Origin: Linanthus parryae
Lineage: Eukaryota > Streptophyta > Magnoliopsida > Ericales > Polemoniaceae
Length of the DNA stretch: 64,000 bases
NCBI GenBank assembly: GCA_023055425.1
Contig: JALGPY010000001.1
Span: 143,679,368-143,743,367, forward strand
Direction: 5' to 3'
Below, piece after piece: positions 47,531 through 60,354 of the stretch. Made by a program: the position numbers and the translations under genes. Below the pieces are notes generated by a model. That model was given only the letters and a program-made list of their open reading frames with translations. It was not told where the DNA came from and did not search any database. The first letter of the stretch is position 1. Each line of letters starts with the position of its first letter.

Positions 47531-48109
47531 TAGACACATCTATAAACTTGACATCGATGAATGTGGCATTCTCTGATTTCTAAGTAAAATTGGTGATTCT
47601 TCTCTAAGTCCTGTTTTCTTTTGTTGTGTGCATCGCCTATAAACCAAACTATCCATTGCCTGGTACACTTTTATGATCCGAGATTCAGAACACTTTGTGG
47701 AGCAATACATTAACTGAAATACCTTCAATTCGTGCAGTTTTATACCCCAGCAATAGATACACGGGACACCTAAGCTATGCAACACGAGCGAATACAAGTA
47801 AACGCGAGTGGTGAATTCAGATAACCACAAGTCCAACTATTATGAACACCACCAGCCAGCAGTTATCTCATTACCCATTTTTCAGTTTCACTCATCCAAT
47901 GGATTTGTAGCATTTGAAACCAAAATCAAAACTATTATGAACACCACTAGCCAGCAGTTATCTCATTACCCATTTTTCAGTGTCACTCATCTAATGGATT
48001 TGTAGCATTTGAAACCAAAACTAAGTACGAAATTATTTCATTTTGATGCGGATGTTGCTAGTTAGGTGGTTATGAATATGAAAAAAAAACACATCATGTG
48101 TTAATTACA
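47531..48109. other. Spacer with a 95-bp tandem duplication
   Basis: 47835-47929 is repeated at 47930-48022 with a few differences. CATCGATGAATGTG at about 47551 also occurs in the third U1 promoter, so this may hold displaced promoter sequence. No gene. Confidence 0.6.
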
Positions 48110-48201
48110 ATCACTATAATTTAGTTGTAGAGATATATCTACCGGCATGCTTTTGGCCCAGTTTGTGTACAGTATTGCAGTGAAATTATGACATTACATC
48201 C

Positions 48202-48670
48202 TGTTAGCAATTGGTGCACCCATGTGGGGTGCCCAATGCAATTATCGTAACCTTATGGGGTTAGTTGCACTAATGCACAAACTAGAGGGGTTAGTAGCTA
48301 AGTCTCAAATCTTAGGGGTTTATGTGCAAAACTAGGAGAAGTTTTGCCTATATAAGGAGGCAGCCTCCTACATATTATAATGCTATTCCATAGAGAAAAG
48401 TTACTCTGTCTAGATTCACTCTAAGTTGTAGAGAACCCTAGTCTCTCTCCAACTTCATCCAAGGAGGTGGAACGTGGTGTGGATCACAGTGTTCGTCCTC
48501 GAGATTCACACTAGATTGGTGGGAGCAAGATCAAAAAGGAGGCGCGTGAAAGCAAGAAACAAACGATCATCCGCTGCATTAATGAGCTTAGAAAGACAAG
48601 ATAAACACATGAATCTTCCGCTATAATTCATGTTGTAGATCTGTATGTGATAGATCCGTCCTGCCCTTCA
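48202..48670 (+). mobile_element. Solo LTR of the 60.7 kb copia family
   Basis: TGTTAGCAATTGG ... CTGCCCTTCA, 469 bp, flanked by CATCC (48197-48201 and 48671-48675). It matches the reverse complement of 60690-61158, also 469 bp, including CCTATATAAGGAGGC. No internal region remains, as after LTR-LTR recombination. Confidence 0.9.
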
Positions 48671-49004
48671 CATCCTCAAGTAGAACTTTACAGGATCAAA
48701 AAATAAAAGAACTAATCAAATCTATCGAATAAGAAAGCACAAGCAATGGGCCATTTTTGACTTTTTAAACTTTGCTATAGAAGCTCAATGGGGATGCTGC
48801 TGTAAACTTAATAATCTTTTCTGAAGTCAGGTCTTATTCCAGTTACAAATGCAGCCAAAAGTCATCTCGTTTGGACATGAAAAAAAGTATGCCGAGATTG
48901 TGTTTGGAACGAAAAAAATGGTTGTATGATTGAGTCGAACTTTCAAACTAGTAGGTTGGAGGTGCAGCCTGCTCTGTCAAGCCAGGCTCATCCTATGAAC
49001 CTAA

Positions 49005-50089
49005 GAGCATCTCCCACAGTTAATATCAAATTTTACACAAATTTTTTTATTTGGTGGAGAAAAATGGTTTGGTCTCCCACGGTTAACCTCCAAAAACACC
49101 ATTTCACTATTTTTAGTGGAAAAATAGCACCTTTGGTCTTCCACAGATTTCAACAAATTTTACATCAAATAACAATTTGACTATTTCATCAAATTTAGAG
49201 AATGGTATTTTTAGCCTCCCACAACAAATCATCAAATTTATCACCGAATCATGAATTTCATAACTATCAAAATAAAAAATATATTTTATTACCAAAACAA
49301 TATTACACGAAATTGTAAAATAATTAAATAACATTTCAAAAAATTTAAACTTAACCAGCCAAATCTATTTGACCATGATTATCCCATAAGTGTGCAATGA
49401 GTCTTCTTCTTAGTTCGTTATGATCTCCTTAGTTTATCAAGTCTCGATGTCGACCTATAAATTAGATAAATGTTGAATTAGTGGTATCCCTTGCAACCTC
49501 AGCATGCGGTACAGATGGTGAACTTTCATAATCAAGATCAGTGTATTAGAAGTTCTTGAAGTTTAACATCAGTGTATTATGTTCGGCCAAACCTGTTGAA
49601 ACTACATTACTTATTTCATTTTATCACCCCGCAGCATGATGCTGAAAATATTATGTAACACGCTATGGCTCAAAAGCATATTATAAAAAGTGGGAGAAGA
49701 AAAACGGATGGCGTATATAGTGTAAAGACGAAATGCTACACTATTACATTAGAGCATATTATTACCATGAAAGTAATGTGAAAACATGCCGTAAACACTA
49801 ATTAAAAATTTGGTGTAGATTACACCAAATCTTATTTTTCCATCAAATTTGATGGTAAAAATAAGATTTGGTGATATAGGATAGAATTTGAGGGTACTGT
49901 GAGAGATGCACTTCACCATTTCACAAAAACTACACCAAATATAGGATTTGGTGTTTTTTTTTTTGTCAACGACTGTGGGAGGCCTAAAAAATCACAATTT
50001 TTTTGGTGATTTTGTGATTTGTTGTGGGAGGCCGAAAACACCAAATTTTACTATCAAGTATAAAATTTAGTGCACTGTGAGAGATGCTC
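49005..50089. mobile_element. Large MITE with GAGCATCTC ends (PIF/Harbinger type)
   Basis: Inverted ends GAGCATCTCCCACAGT and GAGCATCTCTCACAGT, flanked by TAA (49002-49004 and 50090-50092). 1085 bp, AT-rich, with inner inverted blocks around 49820-49870. No transposase frame. Confidence 0.8.
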
Positions 50090-50474
50090 TAAGGAACTAC
50101 TGAAGTTACAAACTAAAGTTACTTAGCTAGGCAAACTGAGGTGTTGAACATGAACATATACATTTATTTATATTTTGTTATTTTTTCCCTGACCATGCGG
50201 GATAAAATGTGTACATCGATTAACTGCATGTTTGGAAACAATTCTAATCTTAAAGCAGAATGAAGTGTCCTGAAAACCCTAATGTCGTCTGGTATGACAA
50301 TTTTTATGATAGATTGAAATTCTTTCTGAAATTATTCTAAAGAAGTTATTTTGAAACTTAAATCTACAAATCTTCTAACATCAATGCAGGTCATACCCTA
50401 TAACCTCCAAGTTTTTGCTAAATTTATCACTATGGCTACTTTTTGACTACTTTATGTGTTTATTAGAAAGTAGT

Positions 50475-52060
50475 TGTTAAGATTTACCTAATGCGATAGC
50501 TATTTGAGACACTATCAAATCTTCACTAACACACACAAATACGCGAAGTAAAAACACGACACAATTTTATTCTTCTTTTGATTGATTGATTGATTAAATT
50601 AATGAAACTACAATGGTTTAAATAGACAAATATTAGCCCTAGACTTAAACGGCATGACGGGCCCGGGAAAGAATCGACAAAAAAATCCGGTTCGACTAAG
50701 TAATTAAATAACATAATTAACTAATTATATAAATAAACTAACTATTAAATATTAATTAAGAAAATAAATAAAGCAAGCAACTATGAGACTAATACGGCTG
50801 ACCTGTATCAATTCCCCCGCAATTGACAACCACCTTGTCCTCATGGTGAATGTGTTGAAAATCTTCGCGAAGTCTCAAAATCTCCTGTAGACTTTTGCCC
50901 GGAACAAATAGACGGATGATGAGCTTTGGAACAGCACTTTGGTAGCCAATTCGAAAAATTGGAGGTGAGAAACGGACTCGGGAGGTCGAAAAATCATAGG
51001 AAAGAGTTCGGGGCTTAAAAATTGGAGTCGCGGCTAAAAAAAAGGCAAATGTGGGTTGGTGGCTCACTTTTAGCCGAGGTGGAGCCAACGGCTTGGTTGG
51101 AGCCGTTCGGAAGCCGATAAGGGAGTCACGTATGGTTAAAGCCAACCGACAACCTACGGCTAAAATGAGCCGACCGCGAGCCATGATCAGCCCGACGGCT
51201 GGATCGAGCCGGAACGAAGCGAGTGTCTCCATAGCGGCTAAACTGAGGTGAATACCAGGGTGTTTTGGTTGCGACGGCACAAAGGAAGTGTGTTCTTTGG
51301 TCGTCTGGGTTTGATGGTGGCTGGTACCGGCCGTTCGGCGGGTCGTCAGGAAATTGCTCCAATTGCTTAACTCCGTTGTTGCCAAATCCTCCTGGGACAA
51401 GCACGCCATATGAATCCTTCAGCAAGTCGCAAGCAGCTTTATGAGCATCTGGATTCTCTTTCAAAGTTGCATCCACCAGATCGGTTGACATAAATGAATC
51501 AATGAAAAGTTTCCTGTTACACGCCACAGATGCGTGCAAAGGAGCAGCCGGCAAGTCCGCGGGAAGCAGCCGTTGTTGGTAGCGTGCACCATGTCTAATT
51601 TGTTCCCAAGATCGCCGATTCGACTCTCTAAATGTTCGAGTGCAGCAAGAAATCATTCGCCGAGAGTTGCGGAAATTATTTCTCCGTTTGTCATTCGGGA
51701 ATCGAAGTCACCAGTTGAGTGGTGATAATCAATGAAATCCCTGATTGATTGGGTTTACCTAACGCGATAGCTCGAGACGCTATTGAATCTCCACATGAAC
51801 ACACACGAATACGAAAGTAAAAACAAGACATAATTAATTCTTCTTCTGATTGATTGATTAAAATAATGAAACTTGAATGGTTTAAATAGAAAAACACTGA
51901 CCCTAACGGGCCCGCGAGCGCATCGACAAGAAAACCAAGCTCGACTAAATAGTTAAATAATATAATTAACTAATTAAAAAAATAAACTAAGTATTAACTA
52001 AAAATTAAGTAAAAAAATAAATAACGCTAATGACGAGACCAATACAGTCAACCCGTATCA
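50475..52060 (-). mobile_element. Second non-autonomous Reina-like gypsy element
   Basis: LTRs 50475-50810 and 51746-52060 (minus TGATACRGG start), polypurine tract (minus GCGGGGGAAT) at 50811-50820. The internal part shares 16010-17080 of the first copy: the C-terminus HIHHEDKVVVNCGGIDTG (about 50815-50870) and the same upstream frame (51126-51656). No RT or integrase. Confidence 0.7.
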
Positions 52061-52507
52061 GTATGGCTTCGAACAATTTACGAAGAGCAATGCACTAATG
52101 ATTTCGTGTTTCATCAAGCCTTCTAACCCCTTAAGTAAAAGAAAGTGAGCTCCGAGTATCATCATTCAATATAATCACGAAAGCGGGTGAAAATAATAAT
52201 GCATATGTCGTCTTTCATTTGAACCAGGCATCGTCATTGGCGGAATCTCGAAATCTTACTCCGAATAGACTGCTCCATGTAAAACCCCTAGTTTTGAGTT
52301 CCACCAAAATGTGAAACCCTATCTCTCGCCTCCACTCAGATCTTGAAACACGGGCTTTGATACTAATTTGTTATGACCTGAGGGTATTTGAGGAAGAACG
52401 ATGAAACGAATATAAGAACGAGACAGATATTTAACGTGGTTCTCTAACGAATCCACTAACGGATTCACTAGCTACCTCCACGGCCAAAATCCGATAGAGA
52501 ACCCGAT
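52061..52507 (-). repeat. Copia remnant 'B', copy next to the second Reina-like element
   Basis: Altered PBS and LTR start (TGTTATGACC at 52369). Cut at 52507, where copy C begins. Confidence 0.55.
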
Positions 52508-52754
52508 ATGTTTCATATTGGATGTAGCTAAAAAATGTTTATGTTAGTGGTACTTTGGGCAAGTTGTAAAATATAGAAAACACCTCAAGTAAAATGATAC
52601 TTTTGCTCGTTAAATAATGATACAAGTGCTACGCTCTTTTTAATAGTAGAGATATATGATATATCTACCAATATTCTTTGGGCCTTGTTTGTGAAAATTA
52701 TGACATCGCATCCTCAAGTAGAGTTCCACAGGATCCATAAATAAAGAACCAATC

Positions 52755-53089
52755 TGTTGAGTTGGTGCCTTGAATTGGTCAAAGGCGGCCAAACTCTTTG
52801 TTTCCAACTTTGATTAGGAAACATTGGAAGTCAAAGGCGGTGGGGGATTAGTTAGGACACAAGTTTGTTTCCAAATCGGATTTGGAAACTTTAGAGATTT
52901 CCTATATAAAGAACCTAATATTCACATTATTAGGTATGCAAAAACATTCTTGTAGTCTTGTTCCTCTTAAGTGAATAAATGGTGCTTTTCCGCCGTGGAG
53001 GTAGTTATCAAATATTTTGCTAGCGAACCACGTTAAATTCCGTGTTCTTCTTTATTCGTTCATCGTTCGTGAGGTGGGTTGTCATAACA
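52755..53089 (+). repeat. 5' LTR of the Tnt1-like element
   Basis: 335 bp with TATATAAAG at 52905-52913 and polyadenylation-like AATAAA at 52974. Confidence 0.95.
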
Positions 53090-53196
53090 AACTGGTATCA
53101 GAGCCAGGTTGACGGTGTTTCAAGATAAAAATCAAGGCGGAGCAAAGCTAGGGTTTCACAACTTGGTAAAATCAAAGCTAGGGTTCTGCGATCTAG

Positions 53197-53922
53197 GTGG
53201 AGCACGCGACTAGCGTTCCAGATTCACCAAGAACGATGTCCGGATCGATGTTGAAGATGGACAGATTCACAGGAGGGAACAACTTCAGTCTGTGGAAGAT
53301 AAAGATGGAGGCTTTGCTCAAATCGCAAGGCTTGTGGGAACCTTTGACCGCGGACAAGGGAGGCATGAATATTGCATCAGCGGAGTTCAAGGCAATGGAG
53401 GAGAAGGCACATTCAAACATTATGTTGTGCTTATCGGATGACGTGAACATCGAGGTCGCAGATCAGAAGGAAGCACCGAAGCTCTGGCTCAAGTTGGAGA
53501 GTCTCTACACGACGAAGAGTCTCACTAGCAAGTTGATGCTCAAGCAAAGGCTCTTCACTTTGCGGATGCTCGAAGGTACGGCTGTCAAAGACCATCTTGA
53601 TCAATTGAACACAATTCTCCTTGATTTGCGTAATATTGGCGAGAATGTGGGTGATGAGGATGCCGTACTATTGTTGTTGATCTCGTTACCTCCATCGTAT
53701 GAGAACTTCGTGCAGTCATTCATTGTGAACAAGGATGAATTATCTCTAGAGGAGGTCAGATCGGCAGTCCATGCTAGAGAGTTGCGCCCTAAGGGTGCAG
53801 GCACAGGTACAGAGGACCATGCTTCCAGACTGATGGCGGCGGGGGTAAGCAAGAAGGGTAAGAAAAAGGGGCATTGGAAAAGAGATTGCCCGAAACGAGG
53901 ACAACAGGGGCAGAATGGATAA
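53197..53922 (+). pseudogene. Tnt1-like gag
   Basis: KMDRFTGGNNFSLWKIKMEA is the standard gag start of this family. The zinc knuckle has lost its first two cysteines (KKGHWKRDCPK remains). The frame ends at a TAA at 53920-53922, before protease in the same frame. Confidence 0.9.
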
Positions 53923-56900
53923 GCAGCCGTAGCAGAACAAGGTAACTCGTCCGAGGATGATTACGTTCTAATGGCGGATGTTTTCACGCACTCTCAGGAT
54001 GCGTGGGTCCTTGATTCCGGAGCTTTGTATCATATTTGCTCTAACAAGGAGCTATTCTCGACGTACAACCAAACGGATGGAGGGTCTATCTACATGGCAA
54101 ATTGAGCCGTCTGTAAGGTGATTGGGAGCGGCTTAGTTAGATTAAAGAAGAATGAAGGGAAGTTATGTTCTTTAGAGCAAGTCAGGCATGTACCACTTAT
54201 TAAGAAGAATCTGATTTCCTTGAGTCTACTCGACAGCAAGGGATACATTTTCAAAGGTGAAGGTGGAGATCTACAAGTCTGCAAGGGTTCTAAGGTGATT
54301 CTCAGGGGAGTCAAGAATGGGACTTTGTACATGTTGCAAGGTTTGACGATCTCAGGTTCTGCTAGAGTTGTCTCGGCCGAGATTAAGGAAGATGATCTAA
54401 CTAAGCTGTGGCATATGAGGCTCGGTCATATGAGTGAACGTGGAATGCACGAACTTCACAAGAAGGGATATCTCACCGGGCATGCGCCCAAGAGCCTAGG
54501 GTTTTGTGAGCACTGCGTGTATGAGAAGCTACAGCGTAGCAAGTTCCCTAAGGCGGTTTATAGACCGAAATGTACTCTTGATTATATCCATTCAGATTGC
54601 TGGGGTCCATCTCGAGTTGAGTCGATTGGCGGGTACAGGTATTTTCTAAGCATTATAGACGACTACTCCAGGATGACTTGGATATTCGTGATGAAGCACA
54701 AGAGTGAAGCCTTCGCAAGATTCAAGGAATGGAAGACACTAGTAGAGAATCAGGTGGGAATGAAGGTGAAGAGGCTGCGCACATACAACATCTTAGAGTT
54801 CATCAGAGTTTGATTGATTCTGCAAGGATCAGGGAATAGCACGCCATCGCACCGTTCGGCACACACCGCAGCAGAACGGTATAGCCGAGAGAATGAATCA
54901 GATACTTTTAGCGAAAGCAAGGTGCATGATTTCGAATGCAGGTCTTTCTAGAGGTTTCTGGGGAGAGGCAGTTTCCATGGCATGCTATCTCATAAATCGG
55001 AGCCCGCACACAGGTATAGGATGCAAGATTCCTGTGGAAGTCTAGTCCGGTAGAGCAGTTGAATAATCAGATTTGAGAGTGTTTGGTTGTGTTGCCTATT
55101 ATCACGTTGATGATGAAAAACTAGAACCAAGAGCTAATAAGGGAGTATTCATGGGATCCAGAACAGGTGTGAAGGGATACAAGATATGGGCAGAGAACAA
55201 GATTATACTTAGCAGAAGTGTAGTCTTTGATGAGACTCATATGTTGAAGAACTCCGTGGTGGTGGAGCTTGTGGATGCAGAGAAGAAGGTGGAGGGAGAT
55301 TCGGATCCTACTGATCCTAAGGATTCCGAAATCCCTACACCACCACCGGAAGCCGAAGAGGAAGAAGCAGAAGAGTCTGATAGTGAAGATGCGTCTCTAC
55401 CAGAGGAACCGGTTCATCAAAGTATTGCTGAAGGAAGACCAAGGAGAGTCATAAAACCTCCGGCGAGATACAGAGATGATGGTATGGTGGGATACGCATT
55501 ACAGGTAGCGGAAGAGGTAGAGGACGAGCCATCCTCCTACAAGGACGCTATATCTAGTTCTGAGTCAGCACAATGGATTGCCGCGATGGGAGAGGAGATG
55601 GAGTCTCTTAGCAAGAACTCAACTTGGGAGCTTGTCAAATTTCCAGCGGGAAGGAAGATAGTCAATTGCAAGTGGGTTTTCAGAAGAAAGGAAGGAACTG
55701 CATCTGGAGAGCGCATCAAGTATAAGGAAAGGCTAGTTGCAAGAGGGTTCAGTCAGAAAGAGGGAGTTGACTACAACGAGATCTTCTCCCCGGTGGTCAG
55801 ACATACTTCTATCCTGGTGCTACTAACAATGGTCGCACACCACGACCTAAAGCTTGAGCAATTGGATGTCAAAACAGCTTTTCTACATGGAGAGTTGGAA
55901 GAGGAGATATACATGAGCCAACCGGAAGGGTTCCAAGTTACCGGAAGAGAGAACCACGAGTGAAAGCTGAAGAGATCTCTCTACGGACTTAAGCAGTCAT
56001 CGAGGCAATGGTACAAGAGGTTTGACAGTTTCATGTTGAAGATTGGTTACCACAAGTGCGAGTATGATTGCTGCGTGTATCACAAAGAGTTGCATGGTGG
56101 ACCACGTATTTCCCTAGTTCTGTATGTGGATGTAATTCTGATTGCAACTCGGGATATCAAGGACATTAGAGAACTGAAGAGGTCCCTTAGCATGAAATTC
56201 GAGATGAAGGATCTGGGAGCTGCTCGGAAGATATTAGGATTTGAGATCTATAGAGACAGGAAGAAGAAGAAGCTTTTCTTGTCACTGCAGGGATACATCA
56301 AGAAGGTCTTGGCAAGATTCGGGATGTTATCAGCTAAAGCTATAGATACTCTTATGACAAATAACAGCAAGCTAGGAATGTACACCGTTCAGACTGAGGA
56401 GGAGAAGGAGTACATGTCCAAGGTTCCATATGCTAGCGTAGTTGGAAGCCTCATGTATGCTATGGTTTGTACTCGACCAGACATAGCATTCGCTGTTAGT
56501 ATGGTTAGTCATTTTATGGCTCATCCGGGTAAGGACCATTGGCACGCGGTGAAACGCATATTCAGGTACCGTAAGGGTACGTCAGGCATTGGCCTATGTT
56601 ATGGGGCTAGTGAAAACATCTTGGTAGTTGGTTTCTCGGATGCGGACTATGCAGGGGATATTGATAGTAGAAGATCAATGACAGGCTATGTATTTGCTCT
56701 GGGAGCATCTCTTGTGAGTTGGAAGGCGACGCTACAGCCGACGGTGACTTTGTCCACCACGGAGGCGGAGTACATGGCTCTAACAGATTCAGCAAAGGAG
56801 GCAATTTGGCTTAAGGGAATGGTCAATGATCTAGGACTACATCAAGATTAGGCGATAGTCTACTGTGACAACTTGAGTGCGATTTGCTTGACTAAGGACC

Positions 56901-57079
56901 AGGTTCATCATGAAAGGACCAAGCATATCGACGTCAGATATCATTTTCTGAGAAACGAGAGCAGGATCAAGGTGAAGAAGGTGGGGACAGCTGACAACCC
57001 CGCAGATATGTTCACCAAGCCGGTTCCGGAGAGCAAGTTCCAGCATTGTCTGAAATTGCTCAACATCTTGAGCCAGTGA
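53923..57079 (+). pseudogene. Tnt1-like pol: protease, integrase, RT, RNase H
   Basis: Protease WVLDSGALYHICSN is followed by a stop near 54103. Integrase zinc finger (HMRLGHMSERG ... CEHCVYEK) and DDYSRMTW are in 54118-54813. A stop and a frame change lie before 55073. RT spans 55500-56240 with a stop at about 55961. The RT active site reads YVDV (56123-56134) instead of YVDD. RNase H (STTEAEYMAL; IDVRYHFL, MFTKPVP) is split by a stop at about 56849. Inactive. Confidence 0.9.
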
Positions 57080-57220
57080 GCCCTTTGGGGCATGTCGGAC
57101 CCGGTGGAGGTCCAGTGAGTCTCTGTGACGAGAGACATTGGGTGCGGAGAAGACGTAGCTTTATTTACGAGAAGAGGAGCAGCTGCTGTTGACGAGACAA
57201 TTCAAGTCAAGATGGAGATT

Positions 57221-57562
57221 TGTTGAGTTGGTGCCTTGAATTGGTCAAAGGCGGCGAAACTCTTTGTTTCCAACTTTGATTAGGAAACATTGGAAGTCAA
57301 AGGCGGTGGAGGATTAGTTAGAAAACAAGTTTGTTTCCAAATCCGATTCGGAAACTTTAGGAATTTCCTAAGCACTATGTAAAGAACCTAGTAGTCACAT
57401 TATTAGGTATGCAAAAACATTCTTGTAGTCTTGTTCCTCTTAAGTGAATAAATGGTGCTTTTCCGCCGTGGAGGTAGTTAGCAAATATTTTGTTAGCGAA
57501 CCACGTTAAATTCCGTGTTCTTCTTTATTCGCTCATCGTTCGTGAGGTGGTTTGTCATAACA
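57221..57562 (+). repeat. 3' LTR of the Tnt1-like element
   Basis: 342 bp, with roughly 16 or more differences from the 5' LTR by eye. Confidence 0.95.
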
Positions 57563-58486
57563 CAATCAAATCTATCGAATAAGAAAGAACAAGCAATGGG
57601 CGATTTGTGACATTTTTTTGGTTAGGAGCTCAATCGGGACGCTGCTTGCTAATATCCTCATGGCAAACTTAAAAACCCTTTCTTAGGTCCTGTCTTATTC
57701 AGCTAGCAAATGCAGCAACAAACCATAAAGAATATGCCGATCCTCACGGCAAACTTAAAAATCTTTTCTTAAGTCCTGTCTTATTCTGCATGCAAATGCA
57801 GCAAAAAAAGAAATTGCCGAGACTGTGTTTGGGACAAAAATGGTTGTTTGATTGAAGTCGAGTGACTAACTAGGTTATGGACCACGGAGCCGCTTGCAGG
57901 TTAGGTTGGAGGTGCAGCCTGCTCTGTTAAGCCAGCATCGGCCGTGACGTTCAAACTGACATCCGACACGTAAAGGGACCAAGCCCAAACTCACACACCA
58001 ACCAACTTGCTACGAGCTACGAGCTTTTGCTACGAGCTTGGCCAGTCCTAGTTCGTCCAATCAATCAATCATCCAATCACTTTAATGCCCTTACTCAAGT
58101 TACAAGCTAACGTTACTTAGCTCGGCAAACTGAAGTGTTTAACACAAACACATTTATTGAGATTTTTATTTTTGCCCTGACCATGTGGGATAAAATGTGA
58201 ACATTGATTAATTGCATGTTTGGAAATAATTCTAATCTTAAACCAGAATGAAGAGTCCGGAAAACTCTAATGTCGTCTGGTATGACAGTTTTAAAGAAAG
58301 ATTAAAATTCTTTCTGAAATTACTCTAAACAAAGGTCTTTTGAAATTTTAAATAAACAAATTTTCTAACATTAATGCAGGTCAAACCCTAAGACCTCCGG
58401 AATTTTTTCACTAATTTAAAGTTTCAGCTAGGTTGATCACTATGGCTACTTTTTGGACTACTTTTTGTCTTTAGTAGAAAGTAATT

Positions 58487-58690
58487 GACATTGAAATGGT
58501 GGATTCGAACAATTTAAGAAGAGCAATGTAGTAATGATTTCGTGTTTCATCAAGCCTTCTAACCCCTTCAGTAAAAGTACGTGAGTCCCGAGCATCATCC
58601 TTCATTTTAATCACGAAAACGGGTGAAAATAATAATGCACCTGTCACGACAACATATTTTGTTCTCCACAAGAGAATCATTAGCAAGATC
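58487..58690 (-). repeat. Copia remnant 'B' start carried in copy C
   Basis: Same block and position as 25398-25600 in copy A. Confidence 0.5.
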
Positions 58691-58734
58691 AACACACTTA
58701 TTCCACAGATTACCACCTTATTGTAGAAATTGGA

Positions 58735-58860
58735 CACTGACCGCACTTAGGCAGTAGTTGGCCTTCATTTGACGAAAGAGAACCACTCTTATGCGGTAAT
58801 TGGCCGGCAATTGACGGTAGAGAATCACTTTGAAACGGTAGTGGGCCTGCTTATTTGTGA
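58735..58860. repeat. Imperfect short repeats before U2 (also 31445-31565)
   Basis: Repeats of the form GCGGTAATTGRC then GACGGTAGAGAATCACTT, conserved between copies A and C. Confidence 0.5.
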
Positions 58861-59682
58861 AACTAAGCTAATATATACTGGTCACATTCATTTAGAAAAT
58901 AAACCTCGCATTTACTTTAACTTCTTATTAACTCAAAGGTAATGTCTGCCTAATAGAGTATGCTGGTCACATTCACTAAAGAAAGAATATAGAACCGCAA
59001 CATATCTTTTCAGAATGGGTAAGAATTCAAATTTAAACATATTAATAATATTTTGGAAGTTTTATACAACTCCAATTTCATTGCAGTACGCAATAATTCA
59101 CAAAGCCAAGTTTGCCATTTATGCAAAGCAGAAAGAATTGTCTCAGTATTACATGCACAGAAAGCATGCGGGTAGTGATAAACCAAATGTCCCGCAATAA
59201 ACAGATCCCGCCGCCTTTTTTACCTTCAAACGCAAAAGTTGTCTGGCTTATGATTGTAAGGAGATAAGCTGTAAGATGGGTGTGTGATGTTAAAGTAACG
59301 AATCTCAAACAACATTCCTAGAGAGCTCAAATGAGTTTCTGTCTAGGGAACTAGTCTCCATTCTTGACATGCAAGATCTTGGAACTGGTTGTCAATCATA
59401 ATAAAACAATTATCGGTTAATAAGAAAGATTAGAAGAGATTAACAAGGCAATGACGAGTCCATGGAAATCACAGAAAGCTCAATTTTGTTCCCGGAAAAA
59501 GAAAAAGTTTTGGTGGAGACTATGAGGCGTGGAAAATTCTGCTACACTGTCCCAGAAAGCTCGATTTTGTATATCCGCTCCGTGTTGCAGCTGCTCTCAC
59601 CCGGAATATTGTGTCTTACTTTCTATCTTGTTCAGGTAGAGAGGCATTATTTGTGTAATGCACAACGTGATTAGAATTTTGC

Positions 59683-59693
59683 ATCCCACATTA
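59683..59693 (+). promoter_or_regulatory. U2 USE, copy C
   Basis: ATCCCACATTA, about 69 bases before the U2 start. GATACAAAAG lies near -30. Confidence 0.75.
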
Positions 59694-59756
59694 AACGGTT
59701 TTCTATCAGCAGCTCGAGGAGCGATACAAAAGAGAGGCGAAGCAATATCCAGAGGC

Positions 59757-59948
59757 ATACCTTTCTCGGCTTTTTGGCTGAGTTAAAGGTTAAAGTGTAG
59801 TATCTGTATCTGATATGTGAGCCGCTGGTCACACGATATTAAAATTGTTTGTTTCGGGGGAGTGGTTATGTCACAGTAGCTAGCTACTGGGTCCCTCTCA
59901 AGTGTCGCATTGGCTCTGCACTATAGCCCTTGCCTAGCACACCCCTCC
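59757..59948 (+). ncRNA. U2: U2 snRNA gene, copy C (probable pseudogene)
   Basis: Starts ATACCTTTCTCGGC. GTAGTA is at 59797-59802. Compared with copy A there is a GTTAAAG duplication before it, and about 19 bases of stem-loop IIa are missing directly after it (GTATCTGTATCTGATATGTG). The 3' half retains CAGTAGCTAGCTACTGGGTC and CTCTCAAGTGTCGC. The 31-base end is tandemly duplicated (59929-59959 and 59960-59990). The loss of IIa makes normal function unlikely. Confidence 0.85.
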
Positions 59949-60280
59949 AAATCTAGTTCCTTGCCTAGCACACCCCTCCAAATCTAGTTCAAATTGAGGT
60001 ATCTCATCTTTCATGCATGCTGTGTGTGCCTTTTAGTTGAACTCAACTGTTATTGTTTTAGCCTAATCGAACTCCACTACTGCTTCATCGTCGTCTCTCA
60101 GCACACAAAACAGGCTCAACATGTGTTCGCACAGATCACTTTCTGTAGAGATCAGTGTTCACTTAATTGATTTAAGGGTGAATTAAGATTTGTTGTAAGG
60201 AAGTTCTTCTACTCAAATCTGAATACTTCTTAAACCATAAATGTAAATAAACTGTATAGTGTAGTCAAACCGATGTTATC

Positions 60281-60291
60281 GTCCCACATCA
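60281..60291 (+). promoter_or_regulatory. U1 USE, copy C
   Basis: GTCCCACATCA, about 69 bases before the U1 start, with ACATAAAG near -30, a normal snRNA promoter layout. Confidence 0.75.
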
Positions 60292-60354
60292 AGGGGAGTG
60301 GAAAAGAAAGGAAGAGAAACAGTTACATAAAGAATGCATCGATGAATGTGAAAC

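Larger units (their letters stand above)
48110..50474 (+). repeat. Copy B of the unit flank
   Basis: 48110-48201, 48671-49001 and 50090-50474 match copies A and C. It is split by a solo LTR and a MITE. No U2 or U1 follows in this copy. Confidence 0.75.
52755..57562 (+). mobile_element. Tnt1-like copia element, decayed
   Basis: LTRs 52755-53089 and 57221-57562 (TGTTGAGTTGG...CATAACA), CAATC duplication on both sides, PBS TGGTATCAGAGCC at 53093, polypurine tract AAGATGGAGAT before 57221. The unit sequence continues without a gap when it is removed. The 5' LTR keeps CTATATAAAG; the 3' LTR does not. Confidence 0.95.
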
